Position numbers and translations under genes: made by a program. From Acetobacter oryzifermentans (GTDB lineage Bacteria; Pseudomonadota; Alphaproteobacteria; Acetobacterales; Acetobacteraceae): a stretch of DNA of 64,000 nucleotides. The DNA lies in the NCBI RefSeq assembly GCF_001628715.1, contig NZ_CP011120.1:1364001-1428000 (forward strand). The letters run 5' to 3'. Positions 50,766 through 61,018 of this stretch are shown here, in pieces. A model generated the notes under the pieces. It saw only the letters and a list, made by a program, of their open reading frames with translations. It was not told where the DNA came from and ran no database searches. Each line of letters starts with the position of its first letter. Within the stretch, counting starts at the first letter, position 1.

Positions 50766-52820
50766 ATGCCTTGTTTTACTGGTTCTCTTTATAAGCGCAC
50801 TCTTCCTTTCTGTAGTGTGGCGCTTTTTGCTCTCCTCACCGCAGCGCCTATGGCGTATGCGCAGGATATGACTGATGCCGCGGATGCTGAAGGCGCGCAA
50901 CCATTGCTCAGTCTGGCGCCTTTACCGCCGGGGAGTGCGCAGCCAGCAGCCCCAAAGCCGGAGGGGAGAAAAGCGCCAGAAGTTATGGCCAAAAGCAAGA
51001 GTGAAACGCCAGTAGCGGTGGAACAGGATATCCGCCCGCCTTCTATTGCGTTTGATGGGCTTTTTGCAGCCATTCATCAAACACGTATGTTTACAGACCC
51101 CAAAGTGGTTTCAGACATTGTGCCCGATCGCTCTCCTACCGATCTGGTGGCATTATGGAAGCAGGAAAAAGACAAGCCAGGCTTTAACCTGAAAGACTTT
51201 GTAACAGAGCATTTTACTATCCCTGCCCTGCGCTCTGCCGCCTATACGCGCAAACCGGATGAAAGTGTGCGGGATTACATTTCCGGCATGTGGGATGTTC
51301 TGACGCGAGACCCGGACGTGGCCATGCCGTGGTCTACCCTACTGCCCCTCCCTTATAAGTATATTGTTCCGGGTGGGCGGTTTGCAGAGATTTATTACTG
51401 GGACAGCTACTTCACCATGATCGGCCTGTATGAGGATGATCATGTAGATCTCATGCGTGATATGGTGCGCGATATTGCATCGCTTATAGATACATATGGG
51501 CATATGCCCAACGGCAACCGCACCTATTACCTCAGCCGTTCTGGCCTGCCATTTTTTTCCCTCATGCTGGATTTGCTTGCTAGCCATGATGGGCAGATTG
51601 CCTACACATCCTTTCTGCCGGAACTGCAGAAGGAATATGATTACTGGACCTTGGGTGCGGCCAATCTGCCGCCGGGCATGGCGCGGCACCATGTGGTGCG
51701 CCTGCAAGATGGCACCCTCATGTTCCGCCACTGGGATACACGCAGCGCCCCGCGTGATGAAAGCTGGCCGCAAGATATGGCCACAGCGCAGGAAACAAGC
51801 CGCCCTTCTGGCGAAGTCTGGCGTGATTTGCGGGCTGGGGCCGAAAGCGGGTGGGATTTTTCATCACGTTGGTTGGCTGATGGTAAAACGCTGACAACAA
51901 TCCAAACCACATCACTGCTGACAATTGAATTGAACTGTCTGATGGTACATCTGGATCAGACACTCTCTCATGCTTATGCGCTGAATGGGCAGGAAGATAA
52001 GGCCAGTTATTACGCCCAGCAGGCAGAAATTTTACGTTCTGGCATTAATCGGTTTTTGTGGAACGAAAAACAGGGTGCCTATTTTGATTATAATTGGCGC
52101 ACCGGGCGGCAAACAAATATCCTTTCCATTGCCACCTCCATGCCGCTGTTTTTGCATCAAGCCAGTGTCAATCAGGCCGATGCGGTGGCTGAAACCCTTA
52201 AAACCCGCTTGCTGCATGCGGGCGGTTTAACTGCAACAGAGCATCCAACAGGCCAGCAGTGGGATGCCCCAAATGGCTGGGCGCCGTTGGAATGGATGGC
52301 CGTTAAAGGGCTGGAACAATATGGGCACCACGAATTTGCGGCCGATATTGCGCGCCGTTGGATGGCCCGCGTGATTGGAACTTTTGAACGCAGTGGTGTG
52401 TTGCTGGAAAAATACGATGTTTCTGCCACCGAGATCAGCCCAACAGGCGGTAAAGGTGGTGGGGAATACCCCATGCAGATTGGCTTTGGTTGGACGAACG
52501 GCACCTTGGTGGGCTTTATGAACCGCTATCCGCAAAATACGCGGCAGGTGTTGGATAACAATCCACTGGCAGATCAACCCTCGCAAGAACCTCTGCCCCC
52601 AATTGATGCGTGGGATGCAAAGGGCCCGGAAATTCCAGTGGAAGAACGTTCGCCCTTGCGTGGTGTGCCGTTGTCATCCCTCAATATGGAACAATTCAAC
52701 AAGGATGATGATGGAGACGATGATGATGACGCCCCTGCACAGGATGCCCCGCACAGTGCGCCTTCATCAGACAAACCGATCCAGCATAGCGATCAGCCAG
52801 CTAAACCAAAAGATCAGTAA
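50766..52820 (+). CDS. treA: Periplasmic trehalase
   Basis: A 684-residue glycoside hydrolase family 37 enzyme hydrolysing trehalose to two glucose molecules in the periplasm. A signal peptide ends near PMAYAQ. Trehalase signature 1, PGGRFAEIYYWDSY, starts near residue 202 and signature 2, QWDAPNGWAPLEW, near 498; the Gly-rich GKGGGEYPMQIGFGW follows. After about residue 590 comes a Pro-rich tail with a run of aspartates (near residue 647) ending in Ser/Gln/Pro/Lys, longer than in E. coli TreA. The ATG at 50766 fits the signal peptide. Confidence 0.94.
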   Translation: MPCFTGSLYKRTLPFCSVALFALLTAAPMAYAQDMTDAADAEGAQPLLSLAPLPPGSAQPAAPKPEGRKAPEVMAKSKSETPVAVEQDIRPPSIAFDGLFAAIHQTRMFTDPKVVSDIVPDRSPTDLVALWKQEKDKPGFNLKDFVTEHFTIPALRSAAYTRKPDESVRDYISGMWDVLTRDPDVAMPWSTLLPLPYKYIVPGGRFAEIYYWDSYFTMIGLYEDDHVDLMRDMVRDIASLIDTYGHMPNGNRTYYLSRSGLPFFSLMLDLLASHDGQIAYTSFLPELQKEYDYWTLGAANLPPGMARHHVVRLQDGTLMFRHWDTRSAPRDESWPQDMATAQETSRPSGEVWRDLRAGAESGWDFSSRWLADGKTLTTIQTTSLLTIELNCLMVHLDQTLSHAYALNGQEDKASYYAQQAEILRSGINRFLWNEKQGAYFDYNWRTGRQTNILSIATSMPLFLHQASVNQADAVAETLKTRLLHAGGLTATEHPTGQQWDAPNGWAPLEWMAVKGLEQYGHHEFAADIARRWMARVIGTFERSGVLLEKYDVSATEISPTGGKGGGEYPMQIGFGWTNGTLVGFMNRYPQNTRQVLDNNPLADQPSQEPLPPIDAWDAKGPEIPVEERSPLRGVPLSSLNMEQFNKDDDGDDDDDAPAQDAPHSAPSSDKPIQHSDQPAKPKDQ

Positions 52821-52835
52821 GCACCGGTTAGTGTA

Positions 52836-53996
<1,161 letters not shown>

Positions 53997-54167
53997 TCAC
54001 TTGCCTGTTGATATTGAGAGTTCGGGGTGAACCCATCACAATTTCTGCTTAAATATAAACATCGTGGTATTTCGTGTTCTCCATCATAAATGGTATTTAT
54101 CAAAAACACCTTCTGCCCCTGCCCTTTGGGTTCAGGATTTCAGACGGAGAAATTAAAGGATGATAAA

Positions 54168-54509
54168 ATGAAGTGCCCTTCTTGTGGTTCCGAGTATCCC
54201 TATCATGATGGAAATTTGTGGGTTTGCCCGGAATGTGCCCATGAATGGAATGAAGAAACCCAAGCGGATGCTGCAGAAGCGGAGGTTTCATCCCTTGTGC
54301 GAGATGCCAACGGAAACCAGCTTGCTGATGGTGATACGGTAACGGTTTTGAAAGACCTGAAAATTAAAGGATCTTCTCAGGCTGTTAAAGGCGGAACCAA
54401 GGTTAAGAACATTCGGCTGGTTGATGTGGGTGATGGCCACAACATTGCCTGTAAGATAGCTGGCTTTGGTGCGATGAACCTGAAATCAGAGTTCGTGAAG
54501 AAATCCTGA
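54168..54509 (+). CDS. yjdM: YjdM (PhnA-domain) zinc-ribbon protein
   Basis: A 113-residue protein named for the phn region in E. coli but of unclear role. The N-terminal zinc ribbon has [13 protein letters not shown] and CPECAHEW; the C-terminal PhnA domain has [35 protein letters not shown] and [22 protein letters not shown] chose the ATG at 54168, with AAGGA seven bases upstream. No phosphonate genes lie nearby. A very strong terminator follows. Confidence 0.93.
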   Translation: MKCPSCGSEYPYHDGNLWVCPECAHEWNEETQADAAEAEVSSLVRDANGNQLADGDTVTVLKDLKIKGSSQAVKGGTKVKNIRLVDVGDGHNIACKIAGFGAMNLKSEFVKKS

Positions 54510-54515
54510 TGAGTC

Positions 54516-54557
54516 AACCAAAGGGCGTATGTTCAAACATGCGCCCTTTGGTTTGTT
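54516..54557 (+). terminator. Strong intrinsic terminator after yjdM
   Basis: AACCAAAGGGCG...ATGTT at 54516-54533 pairs with AACAT...CGCCCTTTGGTT ending at 54553, followed by TGTT and later T-rich sequence. The G-T tract favours use from the plus strand. Confidence 0.9.
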
Positions 54558-54568
54558 CGGTTTTGTGT

Positions 54569-55873
54569 TTACATCCACGCCAACAAGGGTGAGATGCAAA
54601 GCAGAACGCCAATAAGGGTAATAAATACGAGGCTGGGCTTACGATATTTGCGCAGATCAGGCGTTTTCACCACCAGCCAGACGGGTAGCAAGCAGCCAAT
54701 AATACCAAAAATCGGGCTGCTGAATGTTGTAAAAGACAACACCGGCAAATTGGCAACCACCGCACCCCATGAAAGGAGGATAGCAAACCCCATAACGCCA
54801 TACTGAACCCAGTTGCGGTGCAGATGCCCAGGTTTGACCCAATGCCCCAGTATGGAACTGAAAATACCCACGCTGGCTTCCCGAAAACCAAGGTAGACCC
54901 CAAAAAATGCTGTCATAACGGCAAAAAGGTTCAGAATAACGCCAATTAAGCTGATAGAACTTGTCGGAAATACCTGCGCAATAATGGCCAAGGCAGAAAT
55001 GTTTTGCTGATACGCGGCAATGGCATCACTGGGCTTCATGGCCAGTGTAAAGGATATTGCGTAGAAAAAGACCGTTACAAACAGAATGGCAAAAGCAATA
55101 TTCATGGCCCGCAAGGCCTTGTAACGCGCCACTTCTGGAGATTTTTCCCGTGCCCGGTAGGAAATTACCATTGGGCTGAGGGTTTGAATAAACAAAATGG
55201 ACGTAAGCGTAAAAGGCAGCGTAATAACGGCTTTTGTTACCAACGTGCCAACGGGTGGTAATGCGCCAAGGTTGGCGGTGTTCCAGCGTGGGATCATGAA
55301 AATGCCCATGGCCGCTACAATCAGCAGTTTGGTGATCACCATAAAGGAAGACATGCGGAACAGCAGTTTTTCCCCACGAGAGGCCAAGCCTACCAGAACG
55401 GTTAGCAGAATAAGCGGGTACCACGCATAATTGGAAAGCAGATGCGGCGTTATGCCAAAGCTGTGCAAGTAAGATGCGCTATCCCGCGTAATGGCGGTGG
55501 CATATACAAACATCCATATAACCAACATGACAAAATACAGTGCACCTAACAAGGTGCCCCAGCCTCGCCCCAGATAGCTGGAGATCATATCTGGGTATGT
55601 CTGGCTTACGCGCGCAGATGCCAGCGTGTTGATGAACAGCCGCTGAAACAGATACATACCGGGGTACCCGACAACAGCAGACAGTAAAAAAACCCACACG
55701 CCCATCAGCCCTACCTGAACGGGCAGAAATACAATACCCGCACCAATGGCCATGCCAATGCTCATGACAATCCAGCCAATATCTGTGCCATCAAACCGGG
55801 TTGCCTCTTTCCATTGCTGGGGAGAAAGCGCATCGGGGCCAGCGTTTAATATGCGTGTGTCAGGGCGCTGCAT
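54569..55873 (-). CDS. HAAAP-family amino acid permease
   Basis: A 434-residue inner membrane transporter with about eleven hydrophobic helices. The first reads IVMSIGMAIGAGIVFLPVQV, the conserved opening helix of the hydroxy/aromatic amino acid permease family (SdaC, YhjV, TnaB relatives). The substrate is probably serine, threonine or an aromatic amino acid but cannot be fixed from sequence. It is convergent with yjdM and divergent from the PanE-like gene across an AT-rich 228-base gap that contains a near-perfect palindrome. Confidence 0.85.
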   Translation of the reverse strand: MQRPDTRILNAGPDALSPQQWKEATRFDGTDIGWIVMSIGMAIGAGIVFLPVQVGLMGVWVFLLSAVVGYPGMYLFQRLFINTLASARVSQTYPDMISSYLGRGWGTLLGALYFVMLVIWMFVYATAITRDSASYLHSFGITPHLLSNYAWYPLILLTVLVGLASRGEKLLFRMSSFMVITKLLIVAAMGIFMIPRWNTANLGALPPVGTLVTKAVITLPFTLTSILFIQTLSPMVISYRAREKSPEVARYKALRAMNIAFAILFVTVFFYAISFTLAMKPSDAIAAYQQNISALAIIAQVFPTSSISLIGVILNLFAVMTAFFGVYLGFREASVGIFSSILGHWVKPGHLHRNWVQYGVMGFAILLSWGAVVANLPVLSFTTFSSPIFGIIGCLLPVWLVVKTPDLRKYRKPSLVFITLIGVLLCISPLLAWM

Positions 55874-55960
55874 AAATGTTTCCGTAATCTAGGTGATCTC
55901 ATTTATAGAACGAGTAGATTGAGAAAACACATAAAACAACAAATTTTACGTAATCAGATA

Positions 55961-55985
55961 AATTAACGAACAAAAATCGTTAATT
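55961..55985. promoter_or_regulatory. Operator-like palindrome between permease and PanE-like gene
   Basis: AATTAACGA at 55961-55969 and TCGTTAATT at 55977-55985 are perfect nine-base complementary arms around seven bases. It sits 88 bases before the permease start and in an AT-rich region, where a dimeric regulator could control one or both divergent genes. Confidence 0.5.
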
Positions 55986-56101
55986 AAGGGCGTTAAAGCT
56001 AAAAGCTGTGCACGGCCAATATGCTTCATTTTAATGATGTCTATGCTATGGGCGTTTTTAGCCATCAATCCCTTCTTCTGAGCGATATTGTTTTTATAAA
56101 A

Positions 56102-57007
56102 ATGAACACACAGTTTTCTCCAAGCACGAAAACCGTTGCCCTTATCGGTGCTGGAGCTGTCGGGCTTTGTCTCGCTGCGGCTTTTATGCAGGCTGGATGG
56201 CAGGTTGTGGTGTGTGGAGCGCGGGCGAGGTTTCCTCAAATTGAAGAAACCGATACCCACACATATTCTATCCGACATGCTGCCACACCGGCAGATATTG
56301 GCCCTTGCGATACCGCTATTTTGGCTGTGAAGTCTCACCAAACCCAAGATGTCTCCGCCTGGATAAGCGCGTTTAACCGGGCCAGCGCCACTTTTCTGGT
56401 TGCACAAAACGGGCTTGGGCAAAAAGAGCGTGTGGCTGCCTATGCGCCACACGCCAATATTCTGCCAGCTATTGTTTATTTTAACGCGCAGCGTTTTGCC
56501 CCCGGCAGGGTCACGTTAAAGCGTATTGGAGCGTATGATTTGTGTGTGCCAGATGATGCCGCAGCACAATATTTTGCGGATGTTCTGCAAAAAGGAGGCA
56601 TGCGGGTGCAGGTAACAGCAGATATGGCCACTGCACTGTGGTTGAAATTGTTGGCTAATATTACAGCCAACCCTATCACCACGCTTACAGGCCGCCGCAC
56701 AGGCATCATGCAAGAATGTGCTATTCAGGCTGCCGCACGGCAGATTATGGCCGAAGCCGTAAAGGTTGGGAAAGCTGAAGGCGCAAAACTGACTGCGCAG
56801 CATGTAGAGGATATTCTTTTATGGCTGCAAACCATACCGGCAGAGAGTGTCACATCTATGTTGCAGGATCGTCAGGCTGGACGAGAGTTGGAATATGAAG
56901 CTTTAACAGGTTACGTTGTGAAAGCAGCAGAAAAGCATGGAATTGACGTGCCACTGAACCATCTGGTTTTGTCTCTGTTATCTTCTCTCCACCCCGCACA
57001 TCCGTAA
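56102..57007 (+). CDS. PanE/ApbA-family 2-dehydropantoate 2-reductase-like oxidoreductase
   Basis: A 301-residue NADPH-dependent reductase. The Rossmann loop is LIGAGAVGLCLAAAF, the catalytic lysine is in LWLKLLANITANPITTLTG, and the C-terminal domain has SMLQDRQAGRELEYEALTGYV. These are family features, but paralogues act on other 2-keto acids, so I do not name it panE. The ATG at 56102 was chosen over an upstream in-frame ATG at 56021 that lacks homology. It precedes the PhzF-like gene by 15 bases, suggesting a two-gene operon. Confidence 0.82.
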   Translation: MNTQFSPSTKTVALIGAGAVGLCLAAAFMQAGWQVVVCGARARFPQIEETDTHTYSIRHAATPADIGPCDTAILAVKSHQTQDVSAWISAFNRASATFLVAQNGLGQKERVAAYAPHANILPAIVYFNAQRFAPGRVTLKRIGAYDLCVPDDAAAQYFADVLQKGGMRVQVTADMATALWLKLLANITANPITTLTGRRTGIMQECAIQAAARQIMAEAVKVGKAEGAKLTAQHVEDILLWLQTIPAESVTSMLQDRQAGRELEYEALTGYVVKAAEKHGIDVPLNHLVLSLLSSLHPAHP

Positions 57008-57022
57008 AGGCACAGTAGAATC

Positions 57023-57895
57023 ATGAAACGTGCGTTTAAAGTTGTAGATGTTTTTACAAAAACGCCTCTTCTGGGTAATCCGGTAGCCGTTGTGCTGGAT
57101 GCAGATGGGCTGGATACAAAAACCATGCAGGCCATTGCAGGTTGGACAAATTTGTCTGAAACCACGTTTCTGTTGCCGCCTCAAAACCCGCAGGCTGATT
57201 ACCAGTTACGCATATTTACTCCACGGCATGAACTCCCATTTGCCGGTCACCCAACCCTTGGCAGTGCTCATGCCGTGCTGGAAGTCGGGCGTGCTGCGCC
57301 ACGCAATGGTGTGGTGGTGCAGGAATGTGGTGTTGGGCTTGTAAAGCTGGCTGTGGATGGAGATGGCGTAAACAGAACACTCTCTTTTGCCGTGCCGCCA
57401 GCAAAGCTTACCCCGTTAAACCCAGCCCAAATTGAAAGGTTGGAGGGTATTTTGGGCGCTACAGTTGAGCGTAAAATGACCCCCATGATTGTGGATATGG
57501 GTGTGGTCTGGATTGTTGCGCAACTTTCCAGCGCAGCCAAAGTGCGTGCCTTGCGCCCAGATTTTGCACGTTCCGTGGCATTTGAGCGCAGCCTTGGCGC
57601 TACCGGAATTACGGTTTTTGGGCCGCATGCAACAGGTGATGCCCAAATAGAAGTGCGGTCTTTTGCCTGTTCTCAAGGTGTGCAGGAAGACCCGGTATGT
57701 GGCAGCGGAAACGGAAGTGTAGCCATATTTTGCCAAGCACATGGGCTGCTGCCTAAAAGACGTAGCGCCTATACAGCCACGCAAGGGCATTGCCTTGGGC
57801 GATCTGGCCGTATTGCGGTGCACATTGCCCCCGATGGTCAAATAGCAATTGGGGGCCAGTGCGTGACAACAGTGGATGGCATTTTACAAAACTAA
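57023..57895 (+). CDS. PhzF-family isomerase-like protein
   Basis: A 290-residue protein of the PhzF/diaminopimelate-epimerase fold. The start KVVDVFTKTPLLGNPVAVVLD, the catalytic glutamate in NLSETTFLLPP and the second half GHPTLGSAH and QEDPVCGSGNGSVA are typical. Members mostly act as isomerases on unknown metabolites; phenazine synthesis is not implied, since no other phz gene is present. It is probably cotranscribed with the PanE-like gene and is convergent with the deaminase gene. Confidence 0.85.
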   Translation: MKRAFKVVDVFTKTPLLGNPVAVVLDADGLDTKTMQAIAGWTNLSETTFLLPPQNPQADYQLRIFTPRHELPFAGHPTLGSAHAVLEVGRAAPRNGVVVQECGVGLVKLAVDGDGVNRTLSFAVPPAKLTPLNPAQIERLEGILGATVERKMTPMIVDMGVVWIVAQLSSAAKVRALRPDFARSVAFERSLGATGITVFGPHATGDAQIEVRSFACSQGVQEDPVCGSGNGSVAIFCQAHGLLPKRRSAYTATQGHCLGRSGRIAVHIAPDGQIAIGGQCVTTVDGILQN

Positions 57896-57922
57896 CGGGA
57901 ACTGTTTTTAAACACCTTCCCC

Positions 57923-59293
57923 TTATGCAGACACAGCCTTTGCCAGACGTTTTACAACGTGGCGTGAATGCTGCATGAGTTCTGGCAGATCAACACCTTT
58001 TACGATGCCATCATACACAACGGGCTTACCCGCTTTCAGCACGTGCCGAACACATGCAGCTCCGGAAGCAACAGGTGCAATAAGTGGATCTGCCAACCCA
58101 GCATGACGCGGGTGATTGATATCGTGCACAACCAGATCCGCCACCATACCCTCCGCCACGGCTCCTATATCTGGTAGCCCCAGAATACGGGCGCCCTCGT
58201 AAGAACTCCAGCGCACTACATCTTCGCACCGAATAGCATCTGCGCCATGCACGAAGCGATGCAAAAGCCACGCGGTATGCATTTCTGCCCCCATATCGCA
58301 AGCCTCGTTTGAAGCCGCGCCATCAACGGCTAGAGAAACACGCCCTCCAGCCTGTTCCAAAGCCGGTGCAGGCGCAATGCCAGAACCCAGCCGCCCGTTG
58401 CTTTGCGGACAATGGGCCATGCCTGTTTGAGTTTGGGCCAGAAGCGCTATTTCGCTGGCATCAAGGTGCACCAAATGGGCAAACCAGACATCCGGGCCTA
58501 GCCAGCCATGCTCCCCTACAAACTGAACGGGGCGCATGCCGTACACTTCGTTGCAGTATTTAACGTAATTCTCCGTTTCAGAAAGATGGCTATGCAGGCC
58601 AATGCCCATGCTACGTGCGCCTTCCGCTAGTGCACGTAGCTCATCCGGTGTTACGCCCCATGTGGGGGTGTTGGGCGCTATGGCAATGCGTCTGCTGCCA
58701 TCTGGTGCCGGATCATGATAACGGCTGACCAGATCACTCACGCGTTTGAGCATTTCATCCAGCGTTTCTGTGGGGGCTGGAACAATTTCATCCGTATCAA
58801 ACTTGCGGGTTCGGGTGGTGCCTCCACGCGCCAGAACCAGCCGCATACCCAGTTTTTCCGCTGTTTCAAACAATACAGCGGCAGGATCATACTGATAGCT
58901 GCGGGCAAACAGATAATGATGATCCACTACCGTCGTGCAGCCGGAGAGAAGAAGCTCTACCATACCAACCTGAGCAGCAGTTTGCAGCGTATCTTCATCC
59001 AGATAACGCCAATACGTGTTGGGTACCAAGCGCAGCCATTTTTCAAGTGGCGCATTAATGGCAGATGGAATGCCCTTCAGCATGCTCTGGAACAAATGAT
59101 GGTGGGTGGAAACCAAGCCTGGGGTAATCACCCCACCCTTTGCATCCAGCACCGTATCTTCTGCCTGTTCGGGAATATGCCCAATACTGAGAATGCGGCC
59201 TGCCCGTATGCGGATATCTCCTGTGCGCCGTTCCTGTGGCCCTTTCAGGCCAGTGAGAATGCCGGATGCGTTGCGTATAACCAGATCATTCAT
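57923..59293 (-). CDS. 8-oxoguanine deaminase-type amidohydrolase
   Basis: A 456-residue metal-dependent hydrolase of the cytosine/8-oxoguanine deaminase and TrzN/AtzB branch. The metal site is intact: His64 and His66 in STHHHLFQ, His234 and Glu239 in LHSHLSETENY, His273 in FAHLVHLD and Asp324 in LAVDGAASNE. It probably removes an amino group from an oxidised purine or a related heterocycle. The start codon overlaps the stop of the substrate-binding protein gene upstream by four bases, so the importer and enzyme are made together. The exact substrate is inferred. Confidence 0.82.
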   Translation of the reverse strand: MNDLVIRNASGILTGLKGPQERRTGDIRIRAGRILSIGHIPEQAEDTVLDAKGGVITPGLVSTHHHLFQSMLKGIPSAINAPLEKWLRLVPNTYWRYLDEDTLQTAAQVGMVELLLSGCTTVVDHHYLFARSYQYDPAAVLFETAEKLGMRLVLARGGTTRTRKFDTDEIVPAPTETLDEMLKRVSDLVSRYHDPAPDGSRRIAIAPNTPTWGVTPDELRALAEGARSMGIGLHSHLSETENYVKYCNEVYGMRPVQFVGEHGWLGPDVWFAHLVHLDASEIALLAQTQTGMAHCPQSNGRLGSGIAPAPALEQAGGRVSLAVDGAASNEACDMGAEMHTAWLLHRFVHGADAIRCEDVVRWSSYEGARILGLPDIGAVAEGMVADLVVHDINHPRHAGLADPLIAPVASGAACVRHVLKAGKPVVYDGIVKGVDLPELMQHSRHVVKRLAKAVSA

Positions 59294-60282
59294 GCGGGCA
59301 TTACCTTGGCGAGATCTGTGAATTTGCTTGTAAAGGCGGATTGCCAGTTTACGGCTTTATCCAGCAGATCATTCTCCACCATGAATTGATATGTTGCCTG
59401 CCAGCGGGCTTCTGTCATGCAGCCTAGCCCTAATGTTTTTGTATCTCCACCTTCCACAACATTGGCTTTGGCCATGGCGTTATGGCCAAACATGATCTGG
59501 CCTTCTGTCATGCGTGGGTTGGCTTTACGTATCAGGGTATTGCCGGGTTCTGGGTCTTGCATATAATCCTGCCACCCTAAGAGAGAGGCATGCACGAAGG
59601 CTTGCGTGGTGGCATCATTTTTGTCTGCGAATTCGTGCGTGGTCAGCACGGGTGTGCCGTATGGTGGGTAGCCCAGATCTGCAAATGGAAAAAATTTTAC
59701 AGGCACGTTGCGCTGCTGGGCCTCGTAGGGTTCGGACGATGCATAGGCTTGTACAGCCATTTCCGGGTCCAGAAAAAATGGTTGCAGGTTAAAGGTGTAA
59801 GGCTTTGCCTGTGCTGGGCTGTAACCAAACTTCTTGCACAGCCACCCCCAGTAGGATGCATGGGCGGGGCTGGAAATGAGAATGGGATGATTACGTAGCT
59901 GGGCCAGATCGGTAATGTTATCGTGCGTCATCAACCCTTGCAGATCATGCTGGAAAGAGGACATGACAGTCAGCAACGGCATGCCGCCCTGTATGCCGCG
60001 TAGGGTCTGAAAATCATAACCTGTTACAAAATCTGCGCGGCCAGCGGCCAGTATTTGCATGGTATTTACCTGCGGGCCACCCATATCTATTTGTACATCC
60101 AGCCCTTTTTGCGCGTAAAACCCCTTGGCCAGCGCCTGATAAAATCCACCTACTTCTGCCTGCGCAAACCATGATAGCAGCAGCCTGACCGGCGTAGCGG
60201 CGTGCGCACGTTTAAACGGCGTAAATGCAGCAACAGACGATGCCGCAGCAGCTGAAAGCAATGTTCGACGTGTAAGAGACAT
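59290..60282 (-). CDS. NMT1/SsuA-like ABC substrate-binding protein
   Basis: A 330-residue exported binding protein. The N-terminus MSLTRRTLLSAAAASS has a twin-arginine-like TRRTLL before a hydrophobic stretch, cleaved near FKRAHAA, so Tat export is plausible. The fold is that of NMT1/THI5-like proteins (VRLLLSWFAQAEVGGFYQAL, YAQKGLDVQIDMGGP), which bind pyrimidines, taurine, riboflavin and similar molecules. The ATG at 60282 has AGGA seven bases upstream. Its ATPase and permease are encoded divergently from 61019. Confidence 0.85.
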   Translation of the reverse strand: MSLTRRTLLSAAAASSVAAFTPFKRAHAATPVRLLLSWFAQAEVGGFYQALAKGFYAQKGLDVQIDMGGPQVNTMQILAAGRADFVTGYDFQTLRGIQGGMPLLTVMSSFQHDLQGLMTHDNITDLAQLRNHPILISSPAHASYWGWLCKKFGYSPAQAKPYTFNLQPFFLDPEMAVQAYASSEPYEAQQRNVPVKFFPFADLGYPPYGTPVLTTHEFADKNDATTQAFVHASLLGWQDYMQDPEPGNTLIRKANPRMTEGQIMFGHNAMAKANVVEGGDTKTLGLGCMTEARWQATYQFMVENDLLDKAVNWQSAFTSKFTDLAKVMPA

Positions 60283-60466
60283 TCCGAGTTCCTGCACTGG
60301 CACGATCTGATTATTTCGTATCCGGTATGTTCATACAGAACGTACGCATTTGGGAAGCTGTAAAATAGAGCACGCGCCATTGCTTTTTTTGTAATGATTT
60401 CCCCCTTGATCTTCGCAGGATTGAATGGCCTAAACTGCATAAATCATTTCTATGCAGGAATGTTAT

Positions 60467-60982
60467 ATGTTGCGCCTGTCCGCTTTTTCTTCCCCGGTTG
60501 TTCTTTCTCGTCTGGCTAAAACCGCCATGGTGGGGGCATTGGGTACGTTTGGCCTGATTGTCGCGCTGAATAACGTGACTGATTACAATTCCAATTTTCA
60601 GTTTGTACGTCATGTTTTGAGCATGGACACAACTTTCCGTGGGAACAGCCTGATGTGGCGCGCTATATCCCAGCCTGTTCTGTGGCACCTGTTTTACGGC
60701 CTGATTATTCTGGGGGAAGCTGCAACGGGTTTGCTTTTTGCCATTGCTGCTTGCCAGATGGGTGCGCGCCTTCTGGCCCCGCAAGATACGTTTAGAGTAG
60801 CAAAAAAGTTTGTGCCCGTAGCCACCGCACTGGGGTTTCTGATCTGGTTTTTTGGCTTTTCTGTTGTAGGTGCCGAGTGGTTTCTCATGTGGCAATCACA
60901 GGCATGGAATGGCCAGCAACCTGCATTCCGCTTTTTTATAACTATGCTGGCTGTGTGTATTTACGTGCAACAGCCCGAATAA
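60467..60982 (+). CDS. DUF2165-family membrane protein
   Basis: A 171-residue integral membrane protein with about four helices (first around MVGALGTFGLIVALNNVTDY). The family segment NFQFVRHVLSMDTTF and the tryptophan-rich FLIWFFGFSVVGAEWFLMWQ are typical of DUF2165, whose function is unknown. I chose the ATG at 60467, preceded by AGGA at eight bases. It is 36 bases ahead of the importer ATPase and so probably belongs to the importer operon. Confidence 0.8.
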   Translation: MLRLSAFSSPVVLSRLAKTAMVGALGTFGLIVALNNVTDYNSNFQFVRHVLSMDTTFRGNSLMWRAISQPVLWHLFYGLIILGEAATGLLFAIAACQMGARLLAPQDTFRVAKKFVPVATALGFLIWFFGFSVVGAEWFLMWQSQAWNGQQPAFRFFITMLAVCIYVQQPE

Positions 60983-61018
60983 TCTTTTGCCTTTTCTTCT
61001 GCAAAGTTTGGATGGATC

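Noticed and set aside
57023..57895. Phenazine synthesis suggested by PhzF similarity
   Set aside because: No other phz genes; PhzF-like proteins are common in bacteria that do not make phenazines.
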